A stretch of 64,000 bases of DNA from Nocardioides alkalitolerans DSM 16699 (GTDB taxonomy: Bacteria; Actinomycetota; Actinomycetes; Propionibacteriales; Nocardioidaceae): the NCBI RefSeq assembly GCF_000426525.1, contig NZ_AUFN01000010.1, positions 186,001-250,000 of the forward strand, written 5' to 3'. A program made the position numbers and the translations under genes. Below the pieces are notes generated by a model. The model saw nothing but the letters and a program-made list of their open reading frames with translations, did not search any database and was not told where the DNA came from. Of this stretch, positions 53,130 to 62,279 are shown piece after piece (position 1 is the stretch's first letter; every line of letters begins with the position of its first letter).

Positions 53130-54314
53130 GTGCTCGTCGTCCTCGCGCCTGGACAAGGCTCCCAGACCCCCGGTTTCCTCCGCCCCTGGCTGGAGGACCC
53201 GACCTTCGCCACCCGTTTCGCCTGGCTCTCCAGCGTTGCCGACATGGACCTCGTCCACTACGGCACGGAGGCCGACGCCGAGACCATCCGTGACACCCAG
53301 GTCGCGCAGCCGCTCCTGGTCGCCGCCGGCCTCGTGGCCGCCCTCGAGCTCTTCCCCCACCCGACCGACGCCTTCGAGCAGGTCGGCGCCGTCGCCGGCC
53401 ACAGCGTGGGCGAGCTCGGCGCCGCCGCCGGCGCCCGGGTGATGACGGCCGAGCAGGCGATGGTGCTGGTGCGCGAGCGCGGCAAGGCGATGGCCAAGGC
53501 CGCTGCCGTCACGCCCACCGGCATGACCGCCGTCGTCGGCGGCCAGCGCGACGAGGTCCTCGCCGCGATCGCCCAGCACGGCCTGACCGCCGCGAACGAC
53601 AACGGCCCCGGCCAGGTCGTCGCCGCCGGCACGATGGAGCAGCTCGCGGCCCTCGCCGCCGCCCCGCCCACGCGGGCCCGGCTGATCCCCCTCAGCGTCG
53701 CCGGCGCGTTCCACACCGAGCACATGGCCCCGGCCGTCGACCACCTCTCGCGGCTCGCCGCCGCGGTGTCGACGCACGACCCGCGCACCCCGCTGATCTC
53801 GAACCGCGACGGGCAGGTGGTCCACGACGGCCGCGACGTGCTGCGCCGCCTCGTGGGCCAGATCGCCCGGCCGGTGCGCTGGGACCTCTGCATGGAGACG
53901 ATGCTCGACCTCGGCGTCACCGGGGTCATCGAGATGCCGCCCGCCGGCACGCTCACCGGCATCGCCAAGCGGGCGATGAAGGGCGTCGAGACGTTCGCGC
54001 TCAACACCCCGGACCAGCTCGACGACGCCCGCGCGTTCTGCGCGAAGCACGGCGAGGGCTCGCTCATCACGACCACGCCGACCTGGCGCATGGTGGTCTC
54101 CCCCGCCAAGGGCACCTTCGAGCGCGACGCGGCCGCCGCCGAGAGCGAGCTCCTCGCCCCGCAGGCGCCCATCGGCTCGATCGTCAGCCTCCGCGACCGC
54201 ACGGTCGTCACGGCGGCCCACGGTGGTCACGTCGTCGAGTGGCTCGTCGAGGACGGCGACCTTGTCTCCCCCGGCCAGCCGCTGCTCCGCCTCCACCCGC
54301 AGGGCGCCGCCTGA
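53130..54314 (+). CDS. fabD: Malonyl-CoA:ACP transacylase with C-terminal extension
   Basis: Moves malonyl from CoA to ACP. The core, about residues 1-300, is standard: VVLAPGQGSQTPGF, QVAQPLLVAAG, the nucleophile S92 in GHSVGELGA, R117 in VRERGKAM, H195 in AGAFHTEHM, and NDNGPGQVV. The protein is 394 residues, about 85 longer than usual FabD. The extra part ends in PIGSIVSLRDRTVVTAAHGGHVVEWLVEDGDLVSPGQPLLRLHP, which looks like a biotinyl/lipoyl-carrier fold but lacks the modifiable lysine motif. GTG start from a likely leaderless transcript. The stop overlaps the fabH ATG. Confidence 0.93.
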   Translation: MLVVLAPGQGSQTPGFLRPWLEDPTFATRFAWLSSVADMDLVHYGTEADAETIRDTQVAQPLLVAAGLVAALELFPHPTDAFEQVGAVAGHSVGELGAAAGARVMTAEQAMVLVRERGKAMAKAAAVTPTGMTAVVGGQRDEVLAAIAQHGLTAANDNGPGQVVAAGTMEQLAALAAAPPTRARLIPLSVAGAFHTEHMAPAVDHLSRLAAAVSTHDPRTPLISNRDGQVVHDGRDVLRRLVGQIARPVRWDLCMETMLDLGVTGVIEMPPAGTLTGIAKRAMKGVETFALNTPDQLDDARAFCAKHGEGSLITTTPTWRMVVSPAKGTFERDAAAAESELLAPQAPIGSIVSLRDRTVVTAAHGGHVVEWLVEDGDLVSPGQPLLRLHPQGAA

Positions 54315-55330
54315 TGCCGCTCGACGGGTCGCGCACCCTCCAGGTCGCCGAGGGCACGTCGTACGCCCGGATCCTCGGCGTCGGCGCCTACCGCCCGCGC
54401 CGGATCGTGCCCAACAGCGAGGTCGTCGACGCGATCGACTCCAGCGACGAGTGGATCCAGCAGCGCTCGGGCATCCGCAACCGCCGCTGGGCCGCCGACG
54501 ACGAGACCGTCGAGATGATGTCGGTCGAGGCCTCGCGCGCCGCTCTCGCCCACGCCGGCATCGACGCGCGCCAGGTCGACTGCGTCGTCGTCGCCACCGT
54601 CAGCCACATGCTGAACCTGCCGTCGGCGGCCTCCGCGATCGCACACGAGCTCGGCACCGAGCAGGCCGCCGCGTTCGACATCGCGGCCGCCTGCGCGGGC
54701 TTCTGCCACGCGCTCGCGCTGGCCAACGACATGGTGCGCGCGGGCTCGGCCCGCCACGTGCTCGTCGTCGGCGTCGACAAGCTCAGCACGATGACCGATC
54801 GCACCGACCGCGGCACGGCGTTCATCTTCGGCGACGGCGCCGGCGCGGTCGTCGTGGGGCCGTCCGAGACGCCCGCGATCGGGCCCGTCGTATGGGGCTC
54901 GGACGGCGAGCAGTACGACCTCATCCGCCAGGACAAGTCGTGGACCGACGTGCTCGCCGACGACGACCCGACGTACCCCTTCATGACGATGCAGGGCTCG
55001 GCCGTCTTCCGGTGGGCGTCGTTCACCATGGCGAAGACGGCACAGCAGGCGCTCGACCGCGCCGGCGTCAAGGCCGACGAGCTCGACGTCTTCATCCCCC
55101 ACCAGGCCAACATGCGCATCACGAACGCGATGGCGCGCTCGATGAAGCTGCCCGAGCACGTGCGCATCGCCCGCGACATCGCCGAGCAGGGCAACACCTC
55201 GGCCGCGTCGGTGCCCCTGGCGCTCGAGCGGATGCTCGCCGAGGGCGAGGCGGCCTCCGGCGACGTGGCCCTGATGATCGCGTTCGGCGCGGGCCTGGCC
55301 TACGCCGCCCAGGTCGTCGTCCTCCCCTGA
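54314..55330 (+). CDS. fabH: 3-oxoacyl-ACP synthase III
   Basis: Condenses a starter acyl-CoA with malonyl-ACP to begin fatty acid synthesis. 338 residues. The active triad is C127 (AAACAGF), H262 (PHQANMRI) and N294 (EQGNTSAAS). The start ATG overlaps the fabD stop (TGATG), so translation is coupled. In actinobacteria this enzyme usually prefers branched starters, which the sequence alone cannot confirm. Confidence 0.96.
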   Translation: MPLDGSRTLQVAEGTSYARILGVGAYRPRRIVPNSEVVDAIDSSDEWIQQRSGIRNRRWAADDETVEMMSVEASRAALAHAGIDARQVDCVVVATVSHMLNLPSAASAIAHELGTEQAAAFDIAAACAGFCHALALANDMVRAGSARHVLVVGVDKLSTMTDRTDRGTAFIFGDGAGAVVVGPSETPAIGPVVWGSDGEQYDLIRQDKSWTDVLADDDPTYPFMTMQGSAVFRWASFTMAKTAQQALDRAGVKADELDVFIPHQANMRITNAMARSMKLPEHVRIARDIAEQGNTSAASVPLALERMLAEGEAASGDVALMIAFGAGLAYAAQVVVLP

Positions 55331-55407
55331 CCAGCACCACCCACCGCGCAGCCGCGCGGCCACCGCACCAGAACCCACCAGCTCCACCCAACCGAGAGGA
55401 ACCATCC

Positions 55408-55650
55408 ATGCCCAGCACCGAAGAGATCCGCACCGACCTCGCCGCCATCGTCAACGAGGTCGCGGGGATCCCGGAGGCCGACGTCCAGCTCGACAAGTCC
55501 TTCGTGGACGACCTCGACGTCGACTCGCTGTCCATGGTCGAGGTCGTCGTGGCCGCCGAGGAGAAGTTCGGCGTGACCATCCCCGACGACGAGGTCAAGA
55601 ACCTCAAGACCGTCGGCGACGCCGTCAGCTTCATCGAGAAGGCCCTGTGA
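55408..55650 (+). CDS. acpP: Acyl carrier protein
   Basis: An 80-residue acidic helical protein that carries growing acyl chains. The phosphopantetheine serine is S40 in DLDVDSLSMVEV. A GAGAGGAA ribosome site precedes the ATG. It follows fabH by 77 bases and precedes fabF. Confidence 0.96.
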   Translation: MPSTEEIRTDLAAIVNEVAGIPEADVQLDKSFVDDLDVDSLSMVEVVVAAEEKFGVTIPDDEVKNLKTVGDAVSFIEKAL

Positions 55651-55718
55651 CCCTGCGTCACTGACGCAGCGTCACCGGTCCAGCTCTCCGCCCCACCCCC
55701 CGAAAGCGAAGGATGTCC

Positions 55719-56966
55719 ATGACCAGCACTCGAGTCGTCGTCACCGGCCTGGGCGCCACCTCCCCCGTGGGTGGTGACGTCGCCAGCACCTGGGACGCAT
55801 TGATCGAGGGGCGGTCGGGTGTCCGCCTCCTGGAGGAGGAGTGGGCGGAGAGCCTCGGCGCGCGCATCGGCGCCCGCGTGGCCGTCGAGCCCTCCGAGGT
55901 CCTCGACCGCGTGAAGGCCCGGCGCCTCGACCGGTCCGGCCAGTTCGCGGTCGTCGCCGCGCAGGAGGCCTGGGCCGACGCGGGCTTCGAGGGCCCCGCC
56001 GGCGAGGTCGACGTCGACCCCGAGCGCCTGGCGGTCGCCATGGCCTCGGGCATCGGCGGCGTCACCACGCTGCTCTCCAACTACGACACCCTGCTGAAGT
56101 CGGGCCCGCGGCGCGTCTCGCCGCTGTCGATCCCGATGCTCATGCCCAACGGCCCCGCCGCCGCGGTGGGCCTGCTGATCCGGGCGAAGGCGGGCGTGCA
56201 CACGCCCGTCTCGGCCTGCGCCTCGGGCAACGAGTCGATCGCCCTCGGCGTCGACCTCATCCGCCTCGGCCGCGCCGACGTCGTCGTGGTCGGCGGCACC
56301 GAGGCCGCCGTCCACGTGCTGCCGATGGCCGCGTTCGGCCAGATGATGGCGCTCTCGAAGCGCAACGACGACCCGACCGCCGCCTCGCGTCCGTGGGACA
56401 AGGGCCGCGACGGGTTCGTGCTCGGCGAGGGCGCGGGCGCGCTCGTGCTCGAGTCGGCGGAGCACGCCGCCGCCCGCGGTGCGCGGGTGTACGCCGAGGT
56501 CGCGGGGGCCGCCATCACGGCCGACGCCCACGACATCGCGCAGCCCGACCCGGCCGGCGCGGGCGCGACCCGCGCCATGAAGCGGGCGCTCGTGGAGGGC
56601 GACCTCTCGGCCGCCGACGTCGTCCACATCAACGCCCACGCCACCTCGACCCCGCAGGGCGACGTGGCGGAGGCGCTCGCGATCCGCAACGCCCTCGGCG
56701 ACCACGCGGACGGCGCCGTCGTCACCTCGACGAAGTCGATGACCGGTCACCTCCTCGGCGCCGCCGGCGCGCTGGAGTCGATCGCCACGATCCTCGCGCT
56801 GCACCACCGCGTCGTCCCGGGCACGATCAACCTGGACGACCCGGAGGACGTCGGCCTCGACCTGGCCGACAAGAACCGCGACCTCCCGGCCGGCGACCTC
56901 GCCGCGCTCAACAACTCGTTCGGCTTCGGCGGTCACAACGTCGCCATCGCCTTCCGGAGCGTGTGA
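55719..56966 (+). CDS. fabF: 3-oxoacyl-ACP synthase II
   Basis: Elongating condensing enzyme of 415 residues. The active cysteine is C167 in VSACASGNE; the two histidines are in NAHATSTPQGD and TGHLLGAAG. The C-terminal NNSFGFGGHN is typical. The ATG at 55719 is preferred over one at 55713 because the GAAGG ribosome site ends right at the earlier codon. The stop overlaps the next ATG (TGATG). Confidence 0.95.
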   Translation: MTSTRVVVTGLGATSPVGGDVASTWDALIEGRSGVRLLEEEWAESLGARIGARVAVEPSEVLDRVKARRLDRSGQFAVVAAQEAWADAGFEGPAGEVDVDPERLAVAMASGIGGVTTLLSNYDTLLKSGPRRVSPLSIPMLMPNGPAAAVGLLIRAKAGVHTPVSACASGNESIALGVDLIRLGRADVVVVGGTEAAVHVLPMAAFGQMMALSKRNDDPTAASRPWDKGRDGFVLGEGAGALVLESAEHAAARGARVYAEVAGAAITADAHDIAQPDPAGAGATRAMKRALVEGDLSAADVVHINAHATSTPQGDVAEALAIRNALGDHADGAVVTSTKSMTGHLLGAAGALESIATILALHHRVVPGTINLDDPEDVGLDLADKNRDLPAGDLAALNNSFGFGGHNVAIAFRSV

Positions 56967-58444
56967 TGACCCAGACCGCCGACTCCGCCGCGACCCCCGT
57001 CCACCCGCCGGCCGGCTCCGTGCCGCGCTCCGTCATGGTGAAGCTGCCGCGCGCCGAGGACCCCCGCAACCCGGTCCACCGGCTGACGGCGCTCCTCGAC
57101 GACGGCTCGCTCGAGCTGCTGACGCCTGACGACGAGTCCGGCATGCTCGCCGCGATCGGCACCGTCGACGGCACCCCCGTCGTCGCGTTCTGCTCCGACG
57201 CCACCGTCATGGGCGGCGCCATGGGCGAGGACGGCTGCCAGGTCGTCATGACCGCCTACCAGCGCGCGCTCACCGACGGCGCGCCGATCATCGGCCTCTG
57301 GCACTCCGGCGGCGCACGCCTCGCCGAGGGCGTCGCGTCGCTGCACGCCGTGGGCCGGATCTTCGCGATCATGACCCAGGCGTCGGGCCGGATCCCGCAG
57401 ATCTCCGTCGTGCTCGGCCCGGCCGCGGGCGGAGCGGCGTACGGGCCCGCCCTCACCGACGTCGTCGTGCTCGGCCCGGAGGGACGCATCTTCGTCACCG
57501 GTCCCGACGTCGTCCGCTCGGTGACGGGCGAGGACGTCGACATGCTGCGCCTCGGCGGCCCGGAGCCCCACGGCCGCCGCTCTGGTGTCGTCCACCTGCT
57601 CGCCGACACCGAGGAGGCCGCGCTCCAGCACGCCCGCGACACCGCCACCCTCCTCGGCAGCCAGGGCAGCCTGCTGACGGACCAGGTCGAGGACGTCGAC
57701 CTCGCCGACCTGCTCCCCGAGAACCGCAAGCGGGCGTACGACGTGCACCCGCTCGTCGAGGGCATCCTCGACGAGGGCACCGCGCTCGAGCTGCACCCGC
57801 GCTGGGCGCCGAACGTCGTGACCGCGCTGGGTCGCCTCGGCGGCCGCACCGTGGGCGTCGTCGCCAACAACCCGCTGCGCCTCGGCGGCTGCCTCGACTC
57901 GCTCTCGGCGGAGAAGGCGTCCCGCTTCGTGCGGCTCTGCGACGCGTTCGGCGTGCCCCTCGTCGTCGTCGTCGACGTGCCGGGCTACCTGCCCGGCGTC
58001 GGCCAGGAGTGGGACGGCGTCGTCCGACGCGGCGCGAAGCTGCTGCACGCGTTCGCGGAGTGCGTGGTCCCCCGGGTCACGCTCGTCACCCGCAAGACGT
58101 ACGGCGGCGCCTACATCGCCATGAACTCGCGCTCGCTGGGCGCCACGAAGGTGATGGCCTGGCCGGGCGCCGAGGTCGCCGTCATGGGGGCGGTCGCCGC
58201 CATCCGCGTGCTGCACCGTCGTCGCCTCGCCGAGGTGCCGCCCGACCTGCGCGACCAGGTCGAGGCCGAGCTCGCCGCCGAGCACGAGCGCATCGCCGGC
58301 GGCGTGGAGAAGGCCGTGGAGATCGGCGTCGTCGACGAGATCGTCGAGCCGAGCCGCACCCGCACGGCCCTCGCGGCCGCGATCGACGCCGAGATCCAGA
58401 CGGCGGGCGTACGGCGCGGGGCCCACGGCAACATCCCGCTCTGA
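56966..58444 (+). CDS. accD: Acyl-CoA carboxylase beta (carboxyltransferase) subunit
   Basis: A 492-residue carboxyltransferase that makes malonyl-CoA (or other extended substrates) with a biotinylated alpha subunit encoded elsewhere. Visible: the first crotonase-fold half with VVAFCSDATVMGGAMGEDGC, GLWHSGGARLAEGVASLHAVG and LGPAAGGAAYGPALTD; the second half with DVPGYLPGVGQEWDGVVRRGAKLL and KTYGGAYIAMNSRSLGA. In mycobacteria accD6 ends the fabD-acpM-kasA-kasB operon in the same way, so this is most likely the acetyl-CoA carboxylase beta subunit of fatty acid synthesis. Confidence 0.92.
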   Translation: MTQTADSAATPVHPPAGSVPRSVMVKLPRAEDPRNPVHRLTALLDDGSLELLTPDDESGMLAAIGTVDGTPVVAFCSDATVMGGAMGEDGCQVVMTAYQRALTDGAPIIGLWHSGGARLAEGVASLHAVGRIFAIMTQASGRIPQISVVLGPAAGGAAYGPALTDVVVLGPEGRIFVTGPDVVRSVTGEDVDMLRLGGPEPHGRRSGVVHLLADTEEAALQHARDTATLLGSQGSLLTDQVEDVDLADLLPENRKRAYDVHPLVEGILDEGTALELHPRWAPNVVTALGRLGGRTVGVVANNPLRLGGCLDSLSAEKASRFVRLCDAFGVPLVVVVDVPGYLPGVGQEWDGVVRRGAKLLHAFAECVVPRVTLVTRKTYGGAYIAMNSRSLGATKVMAWPGAEVAVMGAVAAIRVLHRRRLAEVPPDLRDQVEAELAAEHERIAGGVEKAVEIGVVDEIVEPSRTRTALAAAIDAEIQTAGVRRGAHGNIPL

Positions 58445-58468
58445 CGGCCCCCGCACCACCCGCACAGC

Positions 58469-58506
58469 ACGAGGCCCCGTCGACCTGCAGGTCGACGGGG
58501 CCTCGT
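58469..58506. terminator. 38-bp perfect palindrome ending the fab operon
   Basis: The 19-bp arm ACGAGGCCCCGTCGACCTG (58469-58487) is followed immediately by its exact complement (58488-58506). It lies 25 bases after accD. As RNA it forms a very stable hairpin. Confidence 0.8.
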
Positions 58507-58600
58507 CGTGCGCGGTGGTCCGAGCCAGGACCGACCGCCGGGGGTGGACGCGACGACGTACGGGCGTGCTCGCGCCCGGCTGCCGTCGCGGTTGGTCGCC

Positions 58601-58631
58601 GTCGGGCCCCGGCACACGGCCGGGGCCCGAC
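58601..58631. terminator. Hairpin downstream of the DUF3145 gene
   Basis: GTCGGGCCCCGG (58601-58612) pairs with CCGGGGCCCGAC (58620-58631) around seven bases. It follows the minus-strand DUF3145 stop, so the convergent fab and DUF3145 transcripts each have their own terminator. Confidence 0.65.
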
Positions 58632-58655
58632 GGGCGGTCTCAGGGGTGGAGGGGG

Positions 58656-59174
58656 TCAGACGACCTGGTGGAGCCAGCGGACGGGTGCGCCCTCGCCGGC
58701 GTGCCGAAAGGTCTCCAGCTCGTCGTCCCACGGCTTGCCGAGCAGCTTGTCGATCTCGACGAGGATCTCGGTCTCGCCCAGCGCCGCCTTGAGGACGGCG
58801 GCCTTGAGCCGGTCCTCGGGGATCAGGATGTCGCCGTGCAGGCCGGTGACGGCGTGGAAGACGCCCAGGTCGGGCGTGGAGGAGAAGCGGCTGCCCTCGG
58901 CCCCGCTCGCCGGCTCCTCGGTGATCTCGAACCGCAGCTGCTCCCAGCTCCGCAGGGCGGAGACGACCTGGGCGGCCGCGCCGACGTCACCGGTCCACGA
59001 CAGCTCGGCCCGGTAGGTCCCGGCCTGCGCCGGCTGCGGCGTCCAGTCGAGACTCACGGGCACGCCGAGGACACCACCGACGGCCCACTCCACGTGCGGG
59101 CACAGCGCGGAGGGCGCCGAGTGCACGAAGAGGACCCCTCGCGTGGCGGAACGGTGTGATGCGTGCGTGGTCAT
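58656..59174 (-). CDS. DUF3145-family protein
   Basis: A 172-residue soluble protein matching the actinobacterial DUF3145 family: RGVLFVHSAPSALCPHVEWAVGGVLGVPVSLDWTPQPA, GTYRAELSWTGDVGAAAQVVSALRSWEQLRFEITEEP, and DILIPEDRLKAAV. A strong AAGGAGGT ribosome site precedes the ATG. Homologues are widespread next to fatty acid synthesis genes in this phylum. Function unknown. Confidence 0.9.
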   Translation of the reverse strand: MTTHASHRSATRGVLFVHSAPSALCPHVEWAVGGVLGVPVSLDWTPQPAQAGTYRAELSWTGDVGAAAQVVSALRSWEQLRFEITEEPASGAEGSRFSSTPDLGVFHAVTGLHGDILIPEDRLKAAVLKAALGETEILVEIDKLLGKPWDDELETFRHAGEGAPVRWLHQVV

Positions 59175-59398
59175 CTGACCTCCTTCATCCCGGCGTCGAG
59201 CAACGCCTTCCCCAGCGGTCTCGATCGGGATGTCATCCGAGGTCGTCGAATCACAGCAATGTGGTTGTGCTGGACATCATGACCCACGAGAGCCCATGAG
59301 ACCAGTGTCCGGACGGAGAACGGCGTGGCGACACGCCGGCGGACCGACCGACGACGTGGGGAACACCACTCACGGTGGCCCGATTTGGGGCGGTGCTG

Positions 59399-59417
59399 TT
59401 AGGTGAGCCTTGCCTTA
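59399..59417 (+). promoter_or_regulatory. IdeR/DtxR-type iron box, siderophore operon
   Basis: TTAGGTGAGCCTTGCCTTA matches the consensus TTAGGTTAGSCTAACCTAA at about 15 of 19 positions and begins 44 bases before the first siderophore gene. The rest of 59175-59398 shows no other recognisable element. Confidence 0.78.
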
Positions 59418-59442
59418 TCCATCCCCCGACCAGGAGGCATGC

Positions 59443-60948
59443 GTGTTCTCGGCACCCGTCCCCGTCGCCCCACCGCTCCGCCCCACCGGCACGAGCACCC
59501 CCGCCCTGCTCGACCGCAGCTCGACCGACGCGCTGGCGGAGCAGCTCGACCTGGCGCGTGACGTGCTGGTCGAGGCCTTCGACCGCGTCCGCCAGCCGTT
59601 CTCGGGCATCGCGCCCGCCGAGGCCGAGGCGCTGCTCGCCGGCGTCGACCTCGACCAGCCGCTCGACAGCCCGGCCGACGTGCTCGACGAGGTCCGTCGG
59701 CTCTACCTCGACCACGCCGTGTGGTTCCACCACCCCGGTTACCAGGCCCACCTCAACTGCCCGGTCGCCGTGGCGGCGGTCGTCGGCGACGTCATCGCCA
59801 CGGCCGTGAACTCCTCCCTCGACACCTGGGACCAGAGCGGCCCGGCGACCCACCTCGAGCGCCGGCTCGTCGCCTGGACCGCGGAGCGCCTCGGCCTCCC
59901 GGACGGGGCCGACGGCATCTTCACGACCGGCGGCACCCAGTCGAACCTCCAGGCGCTGCTGCTGGCCCGCGGCGAGGCGCTCGCCGCCGGCGCGGACCTC
60001 CACCGGCTGCGCATCGTCACCTCCGGCAACGCGCACTTCAGCAGCCGCAAGGCCGCCATGGTGCTGGGCCTCGGCGAGGACGCCGTGGTCGAGACCGCCG
60101 TCGACGACCTCGGCCGGCTCGACGTCGACGACCTCGACCGGGTGCTCACCTCGCTGGCCGCCGACGGCCTCCACGTCGCCGCGGTGGTGGCGACGGCGGG
60201 CACGACGGACCTCGGCGCCGTCGACCCCCTCGCCTCCGTCGCCCGGGCCTGCCGCCGCCACGGCGTCTGGCTGCACGTCGACGCGGCGTACGGCGGCGGT
60301 CTCGTGACCTCCCGCCGGCGTCGCCACCTGCTCACCGGCGTCGAGCGCGCGGACTCGGTCACCGTCGACTTCCACAAGACCTTCTTCCAGCCGGTGGCGT
60401 GCAGCGCCGTGCTCGTCGCCGACCGGCGCGCCCTGCGCCACGTGACCCACCATGCGGCCTACCTCAACCCCGTCGCCGACGTGGTCGAGGAGATCCCCAA
60501 CCAGGTCGACAAGAGCCTGCAGACCACGCGCCGGTTCGACGCCCTCAAGCTCTGGACGACCCTGCGCACCCTCGGCCCGGACCGCATCGGCGACCTGCTC
60601 GACGCCGTCGTCGACCTCGCCGCCGAGGTGCGGGCCGACCTCGTGGCCGACCCGGACTTCCGCGTCGTCGGCCACGGCGACCTCAGCACCGTGCTGTTCC
60701 GCTTCTCCGAGCACGGGGTCGACGACGACGTGCTCGACACCGTCAACGAGGCCGCCCGCCAGCGCCTCTACGCCACCGGCCTGGGCGCCGTGGCCCGCAC
60801 CCGCTACGAGGGCCGGGCGTGGCTGAAGCTCACCCTGCTCAACCCCGCGACGACCGTCGCCGACGTGCAGCAGGTGCTCGACCTCGTGCGCGGTCACGCC
60901 CGGGCGGCGCTGGCCGACGAGCTGACGCGGACGGGGGGCGCGGCATGA
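59443..60948 (+). CDS. desA: PLP-dependent lysine/diamino-acid decarboxylase (DesA-like)
   Basis: A 501-residue group II decarboxylase. The PLP lysine is in TVDFHKTFFQPVACS; the cofactor-contacting histidine and aspartate are in TSGNAHFSSRKAA and LHVDAAYGGG. In desferrioxamine clusters DesA makes cadaverine from lysine. The GTG at 59443 is chosen because AGGAGG ends five bases ahead; the ATG at 59439 is out of frame. It is the first gene of the operon and sits behind an IdeR-type box, so it should be iron-repressed. Confidence 0.92.
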   Translation: MFSAPVPVAPPLRPTGTSTPALLDRSSTDALAEQLDLARDVLVEAFDRVRQPFSGIAPAEAEALLAGVDLDQPLDSPADVLDEVRRLYLDHAVWFHHPGYQAHLNCPVAVAAVVGDVIATAVNSSLDTWDQSGPATHLERRLVAWTAERLGLPDGADGIFTTGGTQSNLQALLLARGEALAAGADLHRLRIVTSGNAHFSSRKAAMVLGLGEDAVVETAVDDLGRLDVDDLDRVLTSLAADGLHVAAVVATAGTTDLGAVDPLASVARACRRHGVWLHVDAAYGGGLVTSRRRRHLLTGVERADSVTVDFHKTFFQPVACSAVLVADRRALRHVTHHAAYLNPVADVVEEIPNQVDKSLQTTRRFDALKLWTTLRTLGPDRIGDLLDAVVDLAAEVRADLVADPDFRVVGHGDLSTVLFRFSEHGVDDDVLDTVNEAARQRLYATGLGAVARTRYEGRAWLKLTLLNPATTVADVQQVLDLVRGHARAALADELTRTGGAA

Positions 60949-62279
60949 CGCACGTCCACGACCTCGTCGGCGTCGGGCTCGGCCCGTTCAACCTCGGGCT
61001 CGCCTGCCTGGCCGAGCCGCTGCCCGACCTCGACGCCGTCTTCCTCGAGGCCCGCAGCGAGTTCCGCTGGCACCCCGGGATGATGCTCGACGACGCCACG
61101 CTCCAGGTGCCCTTCCTCGCCGACCTGGTGACCATGGCCGACCCCACGTCGCCGTACTCGTTCCTGGCCTACCTCAAGGACGTCGGGCGGCTCTACGCCT
61201 TCTACGTGCGCGAGTCCTTCTACCCGATGCGCCGCGAGTACGACGACTACTGCCGCTGGGCGGTCGACCGGCTGCGGTCCGTCACCTTCGACCGTGCCGT
61301 GACCTCGGTGCACTGGGACGACGAGCTGGCGGCGTACGCCGTCCACAGCGCCGACCCGACGACGGGCGAGCAGCACGTGCACCACGGCCGCCGGCTCGTG
61401 CTGGGGGTCGGCACGGCGCCGTACCTGCCGGAGGCCCTGCGCGACCTCGGGGCGTCCGGCGGTCCGGTGTGGCACAGCGCCCGGTTCCTCGAGGCCCGCG
61501 ACGAGCTGCTGCGCCACGACGACGTCACCGTCGTCGGCTCCGGGCAGAGCGCCGCCGAAGTCTTCAGCGACCTGCTCGCCGCGGCCGCGCCGACCACCCG
61601 GCTGCGGTGGGTGACCCGCTCGCCGCGGTTCTTCCCGCTGGAGTACACGAAGCTGACCCTCGAGCTGACGTCGCCGGAGTACACCCGCCACTTCCAGTCG
61701 CTGCCGCCGCAGCGTCGCGAGCGGCTGCTGGCGTCGCAGGCGGGCCTCTACAAGGGCATCAGCGGCGACCTCGTCGACCAGATCCACGAGCAGCTCTACC
61801 GCCGCAGCCTCACCGACGCGACCCCACCGCAGCTGCTGACCGCGTCCGAGGTGACGGCCGCGGCGTACGACGGGGAGCGGCACCACCTCACGGTCCACCA
61901 CACCGAGGCCGACGAGGTCTACGGGCTCACCACGGGGGCGGTGGTGGCCGCGACCGGCTACCGCGCGAAGGTGCCGGGCTTCCTCACCCCGGTCGCCGAC
62001 CGGGTGCGGTGGGACGACGCGGGCCGCCCGCTCGCCTCGCCGGACTTCGCGATCGACCACGAGGGCGGCTCGATCTTCGTCCAGAACGCCGAGCTGCCCA
62101 CGCACGGCTTCGTCGCCCCGGACCTCGGCATGGGCGCCTGGCGCAACGCCGTGATCCTGGCCCGGGTGCTCGGTCACGAGCCCTACCCGGTGGAGCGCCG
62201 CACGATGTTCCAGCAGTTCGGGGTGCCCGACGACGCGTCGGCCACCGCCGCGCCCGAGCGGACGGGGGCCCGGCGATGA
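60945..62279 (+). CDS. desB: L-lysine/diamine N-monooxygenase (DesB-like)
   Basis: A 444-residue flavin N-monooxygenase that hydroxylates the terminal amine of cadaverine or lysine. FAD site GVGLGPFNLGLA (9-20), substrate region FRWHPGMMLDDATLQVPFLADLVTMADPTSPYSFLAYL, NADPH site VVGSGQSAAEVFSDLL, and the C-terminal VAATGYRAKVPGFL. The ATG overlaps the desA stop (ATGA). Confidence 0.95.
   Translation: MTHVHDLVGVGLGPFNLGLACLAEPLPDLDAVFLEARSEFRWHPGMMLDDATLQVPFLADLVTMADPTSPYSFLAYLKDVGRLYAFYVRESFYPMRREYDDYCRWAVDRLRSVTFDRAVTSVHWDDELAAYAVHSADPTTGEQHVHHGRRLVLGVGTAPYLPEALRDLGASGGPVWHSARFLEARDELLRHDDVTVVGSGQSAAEVFSDLLAAAAPTTRLRWVTRSPRFFPLEYTKLTLELTSPEYTRHFQSLPPQRRERLLASQAGLYKGISGDLVDQIHEQLYRRSLTDATPPQLLTASEVTAAAYDGERHHLTVHHTEADEVYGLTTGAVVAATGYRAKVPGFLTPVADRVRWDDAGRPLASPDFAIDHEGGSIFVQNAELPTHGFVAPDLGMGAWRNAVILARVLGHEPYPVERRTMFQQFGVPDDASATAAPERTGARR

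Noticed and set aside
59251..60897. Long minus-strand frame opposite the siderophore decarboxylase
   Set aside because: Antisense artefact; the plus strand encodes an intact PLP enzyme.
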